64,000 nt of DNA from Mucilaginibacter celer (GTDB taxonomy: Bacteria; Bacteroidota; Bacteroidia; Sphingobacteriales; Sphingobacteriaceae): assembly GCF_003576455.2 (NCBI RefSeq), contig NZ_CP032869.1, forward strand, positions 4,712,001-4,776,000. Reading direction: 5' to 3'. The position numbers were made by a program, and so were the translations under genes. Positions within the stretch are counted from its first letter, which is position 1. The number at the start of each line of letters is the position of its first letter. This document shows, piece by piece, positions 44,450-51,830 of this stretch. The notes under the pieces are model-generated. The model had not been told where the DNA came from, made no database searches, and worked only from the letters and a program-made list of their open reading frames with translations.

Positions 44450-46014
44450 AAATTACCAAAACCACATACCTGTTTATATTTACGCTGGTACTGGCAACCT
44501 GGTACCTTATATTAGGCATTTACCTTAACCACCTGGGCTATTACAACCCCGAAAGCCTTTTTTATATCGAAAAAACAAAAATAGTTTTCGAGGGCATTGG
44601 CAACCGCCTTAAGGTAATGGGCCTCACCGCGCCCCTGCTGCCCTTTTACTCCACCTTTGTATTCTCCAGCATTAACAGCTACCTGGCCCCGGTAATAGCC
44701 TCGGCATTGGGTACGGCAGCCCTGTTTTTTTTGGTAGCCCGCTCGTTTAGCAAGCGCATTAAGGATGATTTTTATATTGTTATCGTAGCCCTGCTGTTTT
44801 TACTGCATCCGGGCATTATATACATGGCCTGCTCGGGCAAGGCCATTTATCTGGTAATTACCTTTGTGTTTTTGTTTTTCCTTAACCTGCTTAAGTTTTA
44901 CCGCTCAAACACCACCTTCCACGTATCCATCGCCAGTATTTGTTTGGTAACGCTTATTTTTTGCGATTACCGCTTTATCTGGCTCACGCTGTTCTTTATC
45001 CCACTGGTACTATCCATTACACTGGCCAGCTTAAACCTGGGCGAAAAAGAATCCATCTTCCGCCTGTTTATGAGTTTTAACAGCCCATCGTTAAGGCGCA
45101 AGCTCATCAACAAAACCTTTGCCATTTACATAATACTGTTTATACTGCCCGTGGCATCGCTTATTTGCTATAAGCTGTTAAACCAAACCCACGCCTCCGA
45201 TCTTAATTACTTTATCGAAAGCCCCCTGGCTACCTGGACGGTGCTGGTTGATAAGCTCAATTACGATACCACCGTAACCGCCGTAAACTACCAACTGCCC
45301 GAGTTAAGCATCCTGGTATCATTAAGGGTGATCTATTTTTGTCCGCTGATACTGTTTGGCCTGTACCTGCTGCGCGAAAGCACCTACCAGGTACTCACCA
45401 TTTTAACCCTGTTTGGCTTTGTTGAGTTTTTGCACATTAAGTACGATAAGCTTTTCCTTACCTACCAGTACTACCTCATATTTTTGTTTGCCGCCCTGCT
45501 GTGCCTTATGTTTAAGGCCCACACCATCCGCAACCAAAAGGCACTTAAAATAGCGCTGAGCCTAATAATATTGCTGCAACTGTACACCGGCTACATTTTC
45601 CTCTCGGGCTCGTTAATAACCGATGAGCGTCGCTTTATCACCACGCTAACCCAGCGTAAACCCAACATTGACCAGGGCGAGAGCCAGGAAATTGCCGCCT
45701 ACATTAACAGCCTGCCTGCCGAAGAGCATGTACTAATGGACGATGCCGTGGCCTACCCCATTGCCGCCTTCACCAACAACGTAAGGCAGCTAACCCTCCC
45801 CTACCAGCTCGACCAGTTTTTAAGTGCCGTAGAAACCCCCTACCGCTACGACGACTATATCCTGATAGCCACCCCCAAAAACCCCTTCACCGGCTACACG
45901 CAGCTCAACGATAAATACATCCCCGAAATTCGCCGGTTAAACAGCGGGGTGAACTATAAGCGGGTGTACGAAACCGACGGGTGGATTTTGTATAGGGTGG
46001 TGAATACGCAGTAG
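44446..46014 (+). CDS. Polytopic membrane protein of the exopolysaccharide operon (GT-C-like)
   Basis: 522 aa. Overlaps the synthase stop by 4 nt (ATGA), so it is coupled. About eleven membrane helices to residue 390, then a 120-residue soluble tail. The first loop, IYLNHLGYYNPESLFYIEK, sits where GT-C transferases carry their acidic motif, and the C-terminal part (QEIAAYINSLPAEEHVLMDD) resembles the periplasmic tail of PMT-like proteins. No clear catalytic pair. It may modify the polymer or supply a lipid-linked sugar; this is inference. Confidence 0.65.
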   Translation: MKITKTTYLFIFTLVLATWYLILGIYLNHLGYYNPESLFYIEKTKIVFEGIGNRLKVMGLTAPLLPFYSTFVFSSINSYLAPVIASALGTAALFFLVARSFSKRIKDDFYIVIVALLFLLHPGIIYMACSGKAIYLVITFVFLFFLNLLKFYRSNTTFHVSIASICLVTLIFCDYRFIWLTLFFIPLVLSITLASLNLGEKESIFRLFMSFNSPSLRRKLINKTFAIYIILFILPVASLICYKLLNQTHASDLNYFIESPLATWTVLVDKLNYDTTVTAVNYQLPELSILVSLRVIYFCPLILFGLYLLRESTYQVLTILTLFGFVEFLHIKYDKLFLTYQYYLIFLFAALLCLMFKAHTIRNQKALKIALSLIILLQLYTGYIFLSGSLITDERRFITTLTQRKPNIDQGESQEIAAYINSLPAEEHVLMDDAVAYPIAAFTNNVRQLTLPYQLDQFLSAVETPYRYDDYILIATPKNPFTGYTQLNDKYIPEIRRLNSGVNYKRVYETDGWILYRVVNTQ

Positions 46015-46015
46015 T

Positions 46016-46090
46016 TTCAGTTGGCAGTTTTTAGTGGCAGCGGCAGTGGCAGGTGTTAGTGGCAGTAGCAGTGGCAGTGGCAGTTACCCT
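46016..46090. repeat. GGCAGT-rich simple repeat
   Basis: About ten near-copies of AGTGGC/AGCGGC/AGTAGC in 75 bp directly after the operon stop codon (46014). A weaker relative is at 61665-61690 (AGTTGGCAGTTT twice). Confidence 0.75.
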
Positions 46091-46098
46091 GCCCCCAA

Positions 46099-46150
46099 GT
46101 CATTGCGAGTAACGAAGCAATCGCACGGACGCAAATCCGCCGGGCACCAG
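46099..46150. repeat. CGTCATTGCGAGG element, copy 6 (left half only)
   Basis: GTCATTGCGAGTAACGAAG, then CAATCGCACGGACGCAAATCC, with no right arm. It has decayed or been split by later sequence. Confidence 0.65.
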
Positions 46151-46335
46151 TGGAATCAACGTAAATTATCTCTTCAACGGTCAAGATCGGTGTAATCAAA
46201 AATTGTCTGAACCCGAATTTGGGGGAATTATTTGAATTTTTGCAATTTGCAAAGCATTCCGTTAATTCTTTAATTCTATAAATTCGAGTTCAGACAAATA
46301 AATCCGAAATCGAACATCTCAATTCCGAAATCAAC
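46151..46335. other. Gap without a recognisable gene
   Basis: Holds two words in the style of the self-echoing spacers (AATTCGAGTTCAGACAA answering GTCTGAACCCGAATTTG) and ATTTCGGATT-like stretches. I see no ORF or terminator of note. Confidence 0.5.
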
Positions 46336-46440
46336 AATGGCGTTGCCTGCGGCCCGGGCTTTACGCTGCAAATCCTCGCCCCGGCCATTGCGCGCGAAGG
46401 CCTGCGCGGGCTGTGGGTTTTACGCTGCAATCCCTAACGT
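46336..46440. repeat. GGCGTTGCCTGCGGCC repeat, copy 1
   Basis: GGCGTTGCCTGCGGCCCGGG, then CTTTACGCTGCAAATCCTCGCC and GCCTGCGCGGGCTGTGGG. An inverted copy lies at 61576-61662, so the family is dispersed. Confidence 0.65.
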
Positions 46441-46631
46441 GGCCTGTACGCGGGGGCCGAAATACTGCGACTACAACTGCTACTGCCACTAAAAAAACCG
46501 TCCGTCCGCTACCGGGCCTTGCCACTTACAGACATCAGCGGACAACTTTCTTTTCTTTAGAAATTGGTGACCATAGTTAAATTACTAAAAATATTAGTAT
46601 TTTTACAAGCAAATCTTAATCTTATTTTTCC

Positions 46632-47274
46632 ATGAACTAAAACAACATTGCCGCCATTGGTCACATTTATTTTTATAAGCAAGCCCACCCAATTAGCTTT
46701 TATCAAAACGATTACCTGCCCCATTACGATTATATTATTGCAAGTGCTCACGATATTGTAAGCGAAATTAAAGATACCAAATGCCACGAAGGCGGCTCGT
46801 ACCACACCATGCAACTACAGGTTGAAAAACGCCGTGCCGACCTTGCCGAATTTTACAACCTTGGCGGCACCGTAATATTAATTTTAGATACCGTGCCCCT
46901 TTGGGAGTTTTATAACAGCATAGCCGGTCATAAGCACATTAACCTGATGGATATTTTATGCATGGAGGAGTTGCCCTTACAATACTCGCCCAAAACGGCA
47001 CAGGTATATGTGGAGCTCCGCAGGCAGCAACCCTGTTAAACCAGGCACGGGTAAGCTTTACCACCGTACTGTAAAACCACACCACCGAAGCGCTGATAGC
47101 CACCCAACGCACCAAAAGCCCGCTAAGCTATCACCAACAAGTTAGTAACGGTTTGTTCATAGCCCTTGCATTACCCTTAACGATGGGGCAGATGAAGAAG
47201 CGTTTATACAGGGGCTGCTTGATGTGTGCGAGGAGTTGAAGCGGGAGGTCAATGTTGAAAGGTTGGAGGGATGA
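46632..47274 (+). pseudogene. Decayed gene of unknown family
   Basis: An ATG at 46632 is followed two codons later by TAA (46638), after which the frame stays open to 47039 and reads like protein (HIYFYKQAHPISFYQNDYLP, then VEKRRADLAEFYNLGGTVIL). Downstream, another frame carries HSPCITLNDGADEEAFIQG and VCEELKREVNVERLEG ending at TGA 47272-47274. Stop codon, frame changes and stretches with no coding look in between mark a broken gene of about 210 codons. The 76-aa ORF from 46809 is just its middle. The family is not recognised. Confidence 0.6.
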
Positions 47275-47576
47275 GGGTAGGTGTCCGTCCGGTAAGGGGA
47301 AGGGTAGGTGCGGACAGGTTTAAAAATTGCCCTCTTGAGAGGGCGCGTGGTGGTGTGTGCGGTGGCAGGGGGGGTGTGCGAGGGATAGGCGATCGGTTTT
47401 GCTTATCTGTTAGCCTTGCATGCGGGCCACAAGCCGAGGCTTGCGGCAGCGGTGCGTTTTTTCGCTACCGCAAGCCTCCTGGCTTGTGGTTAGGTTGCAA
47501 GGTGTTGGATTTGCTTGCGGTAGCAGGGGGCTTGTTCGCAGCTTCTGATAGAGTTTTCGATTATTTAGCTTAAAAA
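47275..47576. other. Gap with degenerate repeats
   Basis: Holds CCCTCTTGAGAGGGCGCG (a piece of the 200-bp nested element) near 47330, and an imperfect palindrome at 47427-47489 with ends CCACAAGCC and GGCTTGTGG around GAGGCTTGCGG / CCGCAAGCCTC. The 100-aa ORF here is Gly/Arg-rich and not credible. Confidence 0.6.
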
Positions 47577-48674
47577 TTACTCCTCGATATCACTAATGGT
47601 ATATTTCTTCAAACCTTGTTTATAATTAAATGAAGCAAAACTATTACCTGCTTTGAATCGAACATCATAAGTTTTATTTATGCCACCTAAAAATCTGTAT
47701 ATAAGGTAATCTCTCAACCTTTCATTTAAAACACCAATCGCTAACACGTTCCAATCGTCATTCTTTAATATTAACGCATTATCTAATTCTATTTCTTCTT
47801 TGTAAAACTCTCCTCTTTTGCTTCGCTCGTAAATAAAAGACAACAAATTTGAATTAGAAGCCGAAAAATTATTTCCAACGAGTTCTTGATAATATTCTAT
47901 AACATCGCTTTCAAAGTACTCAAATGGTGTACACTTAGAACCTCGACATTTAACATATAGTCTTAATGCTATTAATGTTGGCCTAACCAAAGCGCCAGAT
48001 GATTTTACTTGTTGCAAAATAGAGGGCCCGAAAGATCCAGGATTAGGGCGTTCAATAAGACCAAAGTTCACTAACGTATCAAATTCACTATCAACTTTCA
48101 ATCTGCTACTGCTTGCCATAACAGAGCATAATTCTGCATACTGCAACTTTAGATATGTTAGTGATACGACACCTTCTTCTTTTGCTTTATCGAGGTTACC
48201 AATATTTATGCTTTTTTTAGTATTCTCACACAAATAAGAAATCAGCTTTACTTGTGATGATGTTAATCTCTTCAAAATATCAATAAAAAATATATTTTCG
48301 TCTTCCTCATATCTATTAATTGATGAAGCAAATAATCCAGCCCACATATCCTGTAATGTATCGTTGCTTACGATTGAAGCATTTTCGATAATCTGAAATG
48401 CGACATTTGTATCTATGGTTAATTTTTCATTTTCTGTGTCCCACGTTAGTTTACCTTGAGCTTTTTCTAAGATTTTAATAACATTATTTAGTCTCCAACT
48501 TCTAAATTTGTCGCCGAGCATAAAGCCCAATTCATCTAAAAGTGGTTTGCAGGTTAAGGACAAAAAGGTTTTCACTCCTTCAATACCTGCATCTGCTATC
48601 TTCTCGCCTGTGCGACCCAAAGCATTCAATCCAAAAAGATCAAATCCGCCTCCGTTTGAATTATTATTACTCAT
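47577..48674 (-). CDS. Abi-alpha/DUF4393-like protein
   Basis: 365 aa, soluble. An N-terminal helical region (LGRTGEKIADAGIEGVKTFL, GFMLGDKFRSWRLNNVIKILEK) leads into NASIVSNDTLQDMWAGLFASS and FIDILKRLTSSQVKLISYL, which matches the DUF4393/Abi_alpha family, described as abortive-infection-associated. The C-terminal 130 residues are unassigned. The gene is much more AT-rich than the core genes and stands alone. The family call is by eye and the defence role is inference. Confidence 0.62.
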   Translation of the reverse strand: MSNNNSNGGGFDLFGLNALGRTGEKIADAGIEGVKTFLSLTCKPLLDELGFMLGDKFRSWRLNNVIKILEKAQGKLTWDTENEKLTIDTNVAFQIIENASIVSNDTLQDMWAGLFASSINRYEEDENIFFIDILKRLTSSQVKLISYLCENTKKSINIGNLDKAKEEGVVSLTYLKLQYAELCSVMASSSRLKVDSEFDTLVNFGLIERPNPGSFGPSILQQVKSSGALVRPTLIALRLYVKCRGSKCTPFEYFESDVIEYYQELVGNNFSASNSNLLSFIYERSKRGEFYKEEIELDNALILKNDDWNVLAIGVLNERLRDYLIYRFLGGINKTYDVRFKAGNSFASFNYKQGLKKYTISDIEE

Positions 48675-48793
48675 AGCATAAATATAGCTAAATCAATGCC
48701 CGAATGATATTACTTGTAAATAAAACAACAAGTTAATTGGTATAGTGGGCGAAGGCCACCTGGGATTAGAAGAGGGTAAATAATAACTAATAA

Positions 48794-48817
48794 AAAAAGC
48801 CCCTCTTAGGGGGGCTT
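48794..48817 (-). terminator. Rho-independent terminator of the 48-aa ORF
   Basis: On the minus strand AAGCCCC-CCTAAGA-GGGGCTT then TTTTTT; the stem overlaps the ORF stop codon. Confidence 0.85.
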
Positions 48818-48952
48818 CTTTTCGCTTTTCGGTTTCTGCTGCTTTCGCCTTCGCGGTTTAAGCTTTTTAATCAGGTCAACTGCACCGTTACTAAAGGTGA
48901 CAAAGCCTGAAGCGCAACTAATAAGCGCGGCGACATCATTTAAAATGTCCAT
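48806..48952 (-). CDS. 48-aa peptide with hydrophobic half and strongly basic tail
   Basis: ATG at 48952 to TAA at 48806. The first 27 residues (MDILNDVAALISCASGFVTF...) are mildly hydrophobic; the last 20 contain eleven Lys/Arg and several Pro. A terminator immediately after supports a real transcript. No family known to me. It is divergent from the candidate short RNA at 49066. It could be a toxin-like or nucleic-acid-binding peptide. Confidence 0.45.
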   Translation of the reverse strand: MDILNDVAALISCASGFVTFSNGAVDLIKKLKPRRRKQQKPKSEKKPP

Positions 48953-49001
48953 GAAGTTATTTTGCTCCGAGTTTTAGCAACTTAAAGCCCTGATGACAAT
49001 C

Positions 49002-49060
49002 ATATACCAAACAAATTTGTTTGATAATTTTGGTATATATGTTTTTATGACATACCTTTG
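49002..49060 (+). promoter_or_regulatory. Strong promoter overlapped by nested palindromic operator
   Basis: Promoter: TTG (49030-49032), 20-nt spacer, TACCTTTG (49053-49060), an exact TAnnTTTG element. Overlapping it are an outer inverted repeat ATATACCAA (49002-49010) / TTGGTATAT (49030-49038) and an inner perfect 16-bp palindrome CAAACAAATTTGTTTG (49008-49023). The outer right arm covers the -33 element, as expected for a repressor site. Confidence 0.65.
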
Positions 49061-49065
49061 TCACG

Positions 49066-49123
49066 ACAAATAAGAACTTTCAAAGTATACAAAATTGGCC
49101 GCTTTCTCAGAGCGGCTTTTTTT
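49066..49123 (+). ncRNA. Candidate short RNA, about 58 nt
   Basis: Expected transcript from the promoter ending at 49060 to the terminator GCCGCT-TTCTCAG-AGCGGC (49098-49116) with seven Ts (49117-49123). It contains no ORF worth naming. The combination of an exact promoter and terminator some 40 nt apart is unusual for an untranslated leader, since no gene follows directly. Start position is inferred from the promoter. Confidence 0.5.
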
Positions 49124-49229
49124 GTTCTCTCTTCGCAAAACAAATATAGGTATTTAACAGGCTGATTAGAGGCTTTTTAATAGTTAATATCTCTCGAATA
49201 ATATGCGAGTTTTCCACAACGACACTTTT

Positions 49230-49361
49230 ATGAAGGGTACCATTAAATTATGGCCTATCCGTATGTTGAAAAAATTTTATCAAAAAAACCCATCTACCCC
49301 TCAAATGGGGAGCATGCACCGCTGGAAAAAGAGCGGCATACTTGCGCTTTATGATTGGTAA
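49230..49361 (+). CDS. 43-aa peptide or gene remnant with QMGSMHRWKKSGILA motif
   Basis: ATG at 49230 to TAA at 49361 (an in-frame ATG at 49203 would add nine residues). The C-terminal part QMGSMHRWKKSGILALYDW resembles a second plus-strand stretch at 51125-51175, SQLESMQRWQKLGVLAAF, with differences falling mostly at third codon positions. That argues for coding conservation. Small conserved peptide or repeated remnant of a larger gene; undecided. Confidence 0.4.
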   Translation: MKGTIKLWPIRMLKKFYQKNPSTPQMGSMHRWKKSGILALYDW

Positions 49362-49468
49362 ACTTTTTAATCACATCGTATATACTGAACCTGATTTCGC
49401 CAGATTGATCAACACGATTATTTATAGATATTCGAGAAACTATTTGTACCCTTTAAATAAATGAGATA
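49362..49468. other. AT-rich tail without a recognised feature
   Basis: Contains a weak TGGTAAACTTTTTAATCAC stretch after the small ORF and the 3' flank of the membrane-protein gene. No terminator stem is obvious. Confidence 0.4.
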
Positions 49469-50071
49469 TCAAATTTGATTGTCTTTCTTTTTAAGAGAAA
49501 AATAAGTAAAAAGTTGATTGAAATTGAAGAGATTTATAACATTTTGAATAACTAACACTATCGAGTAAACCGTTAAAAACGTAACAATCATAAAGATTAA
49601 ATCATTTATTATTGATGTATACAAATTTGAATAAAAGAAATTTTGTAAGTCTTGACTTATTGCTATGCTATCAATGATTGTTATTACCATCTTTATTAGA
49701 AAGCAGACTAATAACGTAAAAGCCTGCATAATTATATTTATGGCGAAAACACCACTTATTTTTTCAAGATAATTAGTAGAATCATTTCCCTGCTTTTCGA
49801 TTAGCGCATCCAATAGGTTTTTATTTGATAAATAACCAATGATCAATGCGTATGCTCCCAAATTAAAGCCGAGGAGTGTTGGTATAATTGCTATTCCTAT
49901 ATCAATAATCCTATTAATTAAATTGTATGCCAAGTTGGCTTGATTTACTCCTAATATGAAAGCTAAAGTTAATACAACGATTAGGACTGTAAAATAAAAT
50001 AATTTATTATCCTTGCTGAGGAGCTCCTTCCATCCGTAAAGCTTCCAAATGTATTTCCAACCAAATTCCAT
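49469..50071 (-). CDS. Four-helix membrane protein, partner of the DUF4747-like protein
   Basis: 200 aa. Helices at about 26-43, 52-80, 107-135 and 155-182; short cytosolic ends, the last ending in SLKKKDNQI. Many Ile, Asn and Leu; very AT-rich coding. No family recognised. Its ATG shares one base with the TAA of the preceding gene (TAATG), so translation is coupled. The order soluble protein then small four-helix membrane protein recalls RexA and RexB of phage lambda, where RexB is an ion channel; sequence similarity to RexB has not been tested. Confidence 0.7.
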   Translation of the reverse strand: MEFGWKYIWKLYGWKELLSKDNKLFYFTVLIVVLTLAFILGVNQANLAYNLINRIIDIGIAIIPTLLGFNLGAYALIIGYLSNKNLLDALIEKQGNDSTNYLEKISGVFAINIIMQAFTLLVCFLIKMVITIIDSIAISQDLQNFFYSNLYTSIINDLIFMIVTFLTVYSIVLVIQNVINLFNFNQLFTYFSLKKKDNQI

Positions 50072-50952
50072 TATCTATCTCCATTTAATGGCCATATATT
50101 CCTAATTTTTTCAAATAAATTATCAACTAAATGAATGGCATTTGAATAAAAGAATTCTTTTTTGGGAAACTGTTTAGTGCTTATGTCTACCAAATTACCA
50201 GAACTATCGATTATTTTCGCCTTTGCCTCTCCATCTTCCTCAGAAAGTTCTAACGCCCCTTTTATAATACTGCTATTAGCAATATCCAATCCTTCATCTT
50301 TTTTAGCAACCATGATGATAGTTGCATTCTTGGCGTTTGTTTTTTTTAAGTCCTCGTCAATAATCTTCTTTGATAGCGTTCCAATACCAGAATTCGAATA
50401 GTTTAGATCAATTTCTAATCGTCTAACCGATCTTGAATTAGTCAGCTTTTCTTTAAAATCCAGCCCAGTAATAACATCTACGTGAATAAATTCATCGTCA
50501 TCTTTTACTGCGATTAACGCTTCCTCCCAAAATAATCGGAGTGGATATGGAGAAATAGCTATTGACGATTTTGTTATAAAAGAAAATTTATGATTATCAG
50601 GATCAAAAACAAAGTCGGTTTCAACTGCATCTGGGAATAATCCATCTCTAAGCTGAAACTGAACGTCTACATCCAATTTATCTATATCAAACCAGCTTTT
50701 ATTTTCAAAATATGTAAATTGAGCTATTTTCCCATATAAATACTTTACCTCATCATTTTCTCTACGAGGCAACAAATATTTAATAATACAATGTTTACCA
50801 TTTGATGATGGTTTATGTATTTTTCGGCTATATACTTTGGTAATCAAATCAAGATATTCATCACGAGTGGCATCACGATCATTGTGAAGCTTTCTTAATT
50901 TAATATTAATTGTGAAAAATGCCCGATGTAAAATTTTGTCTACCGCTGTCAT
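50071..50952 (-). CDS. DUF4747-like soluble protein, possible RexA-type sensor
   Basis: 293 aa, no signal or membrane segment. AVDKILHRAFFTINIKLRK at the start, FENKSWFDIDKLDVDV in the middle, TDFVFDPDNHKFSFITKSS, RRLEIDLNYSN and a late EEDGEAKAKIIDSSGNLVDIST; these fit what I remember of DUF4747. Length and order of segments also resemble lambda RexA (279 aa), which shares a late DEAGDI-like stretch with KKDEGLDIA here. It is the first gene of a two-gene unit, with a 187-nt AT-rich leader. The family call is from memory. Confidence 0.55.
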   Translation of the reverse strand: MTAVDKILHRAFFTINIKLRKLHNDRDATRDEYLDLITKVYSRKIHKPSSNGKHCIIKYLLPRRENDEVKYLYGKIAQFTYFENKSWFDIDKLDVDVQFQLRDGLFPDAVETDFVFDPDNHKFSFITKSSIAISPYPLRLFWEEALIAVKDDDEFIHVDVITGLDFKEKLTNSRSVRRLEIDLNYSNSGIGTLSKKIIDEDLKKTNAKNATIIMVAKKDEGLDIANSSIIKGALELSEEDGEAKAKIIDSSGNLVDISTKQFPKKEFFYSNAIHLVDNLFEKIRNIWPLNGDR

Positions 50953-51100
50953 TTCAAGTAAGATTAAGGTAATTGGTGGAGTAAATATATTTAAATTTAT
51001 CTTTCATAGACAATTATCTCTTATTCAATATGAAAGGAAACAATTTGCACATTGTCGGCACCAGAATCAGTGCTGTTATATCTAATAAAAAAATAGAACT

Positions 51101-51175
51101 GTGATTGGGTTTTTACCATCCCAACTCGAGAGTATGCAGCGTTGGCAAAAGCTTGGCGTACTCGCGGCTTTCTGA
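51101..51175 (+). pseudogene. Second copy of the SMxRWxKxGxLA stretch
   Basis: Frame from GTG 51101 (or only from 51125) to TGA 51175 reads PSQLESMQRWQKLGVLAAF. It is a direct-orientation relative of 49275-49361; the two copies flank the coupled two-gene unit. Too short to call a gene; probably a remnant left by insertion or duplication. Confidence 0.4.
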
Positions 51176-51184
51176 ACTCAAAAC

Positions 51185-51216
51185 AAAAAGGTCAGCCAAA
51201 TCCGGCTAACCTTTTT
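51185..51216 (-). terminator. Terminator downstream of the truncated duplicate
   Basis: AAAAAGGT-tAGCC-GGATTT-GGCTgACCTTTTT, symmetrical with T-runs at both ends; works for the minus-strand unit ending at 51240. Confidence 0.75.
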
Positions 51217-51239
51217 AATTTCCTATTACAAACCTTTGC

Positions 51240-51386
51240 TTATTCTTTAGTTTTCTTCCTCACCGGCTCAACCCATTTTTTGCCAAGCGCTTCAAGCGCG
51301 GCAATGAGTTTTTTCTTTTCAACGCTGTTATCGGGCCGGTGGCCAGCTTTCCGCGGCGGGCTTCTTCCCTCAACATTCGAACTTAA
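51240..51386 (-). pseudogene. Truncated, frameshifted copy of the 88-aa gene at 52707
   Basis: The last 30 codons (DNSVEKKKLIAALEALGKKW ...) match the intact gene almost exactly. Upstream of them GGGC-CGG lacks one base present in the intact gene (GGGCACGG), shifting the frame; similarity continues for about 45 bp more (GCGGCGGGCTTC) and then stops. A partial duplication of about 147 bp. Confidence 0.75.
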
Positions 51387-51393
51387 TCTGATA

Positions 51394-51483
51394 TCACCAG
51401 GCCCAGTCGTCGTCGTTCCGGCGAAACAGTACAATCACTGCGGCAAAAAGCAGCAGCGTTAACAATGTTTTTATTATCATCAT
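51394..51483 (-). CDS. 29-aa single-helix membrane micropeptide
   Basis: ATG at 51483 to TGA at 51394: two Met, IIKTLLTLLLFAAVIVLF as one membrane helix, then RRNDDDWAW. Translation signals are strong: AAGGAGG lies seven bases before the ATG and inside the last codons of the 96-aa gene, whose stop is two bases upstream. Such a Shine-Dalgarno is rare in this genome, so the peptide is likely translated and coupled to the gene before. No known family. Confidence 0.6.
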   Translation of the reverse strand: MMIIKTLLTLLLFAAVIVLFRRNDDDWAW

Positions 51484-51485
51484 CG

Positions 51486-51776
51486 TTATTCCTCCTTTAA
51501 ATTTTTTTGCCTGAATATTTCCAGCGCAATCAGCTTCATGTTGTTGCCCAGTTGATCGAGCTTGCAGCATTTACTGCGTATTTTTTCGGGCAGGCTGTCA
51601 ACGGTTTCCACCAGGTCGATGTGCAGATGGCAGTGATCATCAATATCCGGTTTCCCGTCCAGGCTCTCAAACAAAGTATAGGCAGCCTCCCTGTCGCGCC
51701 CCAGGTCAAACTCGCCAAAGGGCTCATACTTGTCGGGCGTTTTTACGCTCATCAATAAATAAAAGGGCGTTTCCAT
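51486..51776 (-). CDS. Hypothetical protein, coupled to the micropeptide
   Basis: 96 aa, METPFYLLMSVKTPDKYEPF, acidic, no signal. HCHLHIDLVETVDSLPEKI and a Cys pair SKCCKLDQL could bind metal, but this is only suggestive. The final codons AAG GAG GAA TAA provide the ribosome site for the 29-aa peptide. No family recognised. Confidence 0.7.
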   Translation of the reverse strand: METPFYLLMSVKTPDKYEPFGEFDLGRDREAAYTLFESLDGKPDIDDHCHLHIDLVETVDSLPEKIRSKCCKLDQLGNNMKLIALEIFRQKNLKEE

Positions 51777-51785
51777 ATGATGAAT

Positions 51786-51806
51786 AAAAAAGGCCCCGTA
51801 GGGGCC
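51786..51806 (-). terminator. Rho-independent terminator of the Hsp20 gene
   Basis: GGCCCC-TAC-GGGGCC then TTTTTT on the minus strand, 25 nt past the Hsp20 stop codon. Confidence 0.92.
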
Positions 51807-51830
51807 ATTTTGGTTTGTAGTTAGTATGGG

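Noticed and set aside
47271..47573. 100-aa plus-strand ORF
   Set aside because: Gly/Arg/Val-rich reading of a palindrome-rich gap; no start signal.
49053..49087. Eight-codon leader peptide MTYLCHDK overlapping the promoter at 49048
   Set aside because: Its start codon lies upstream of the expected transcription start, so it would not be in the RNA.
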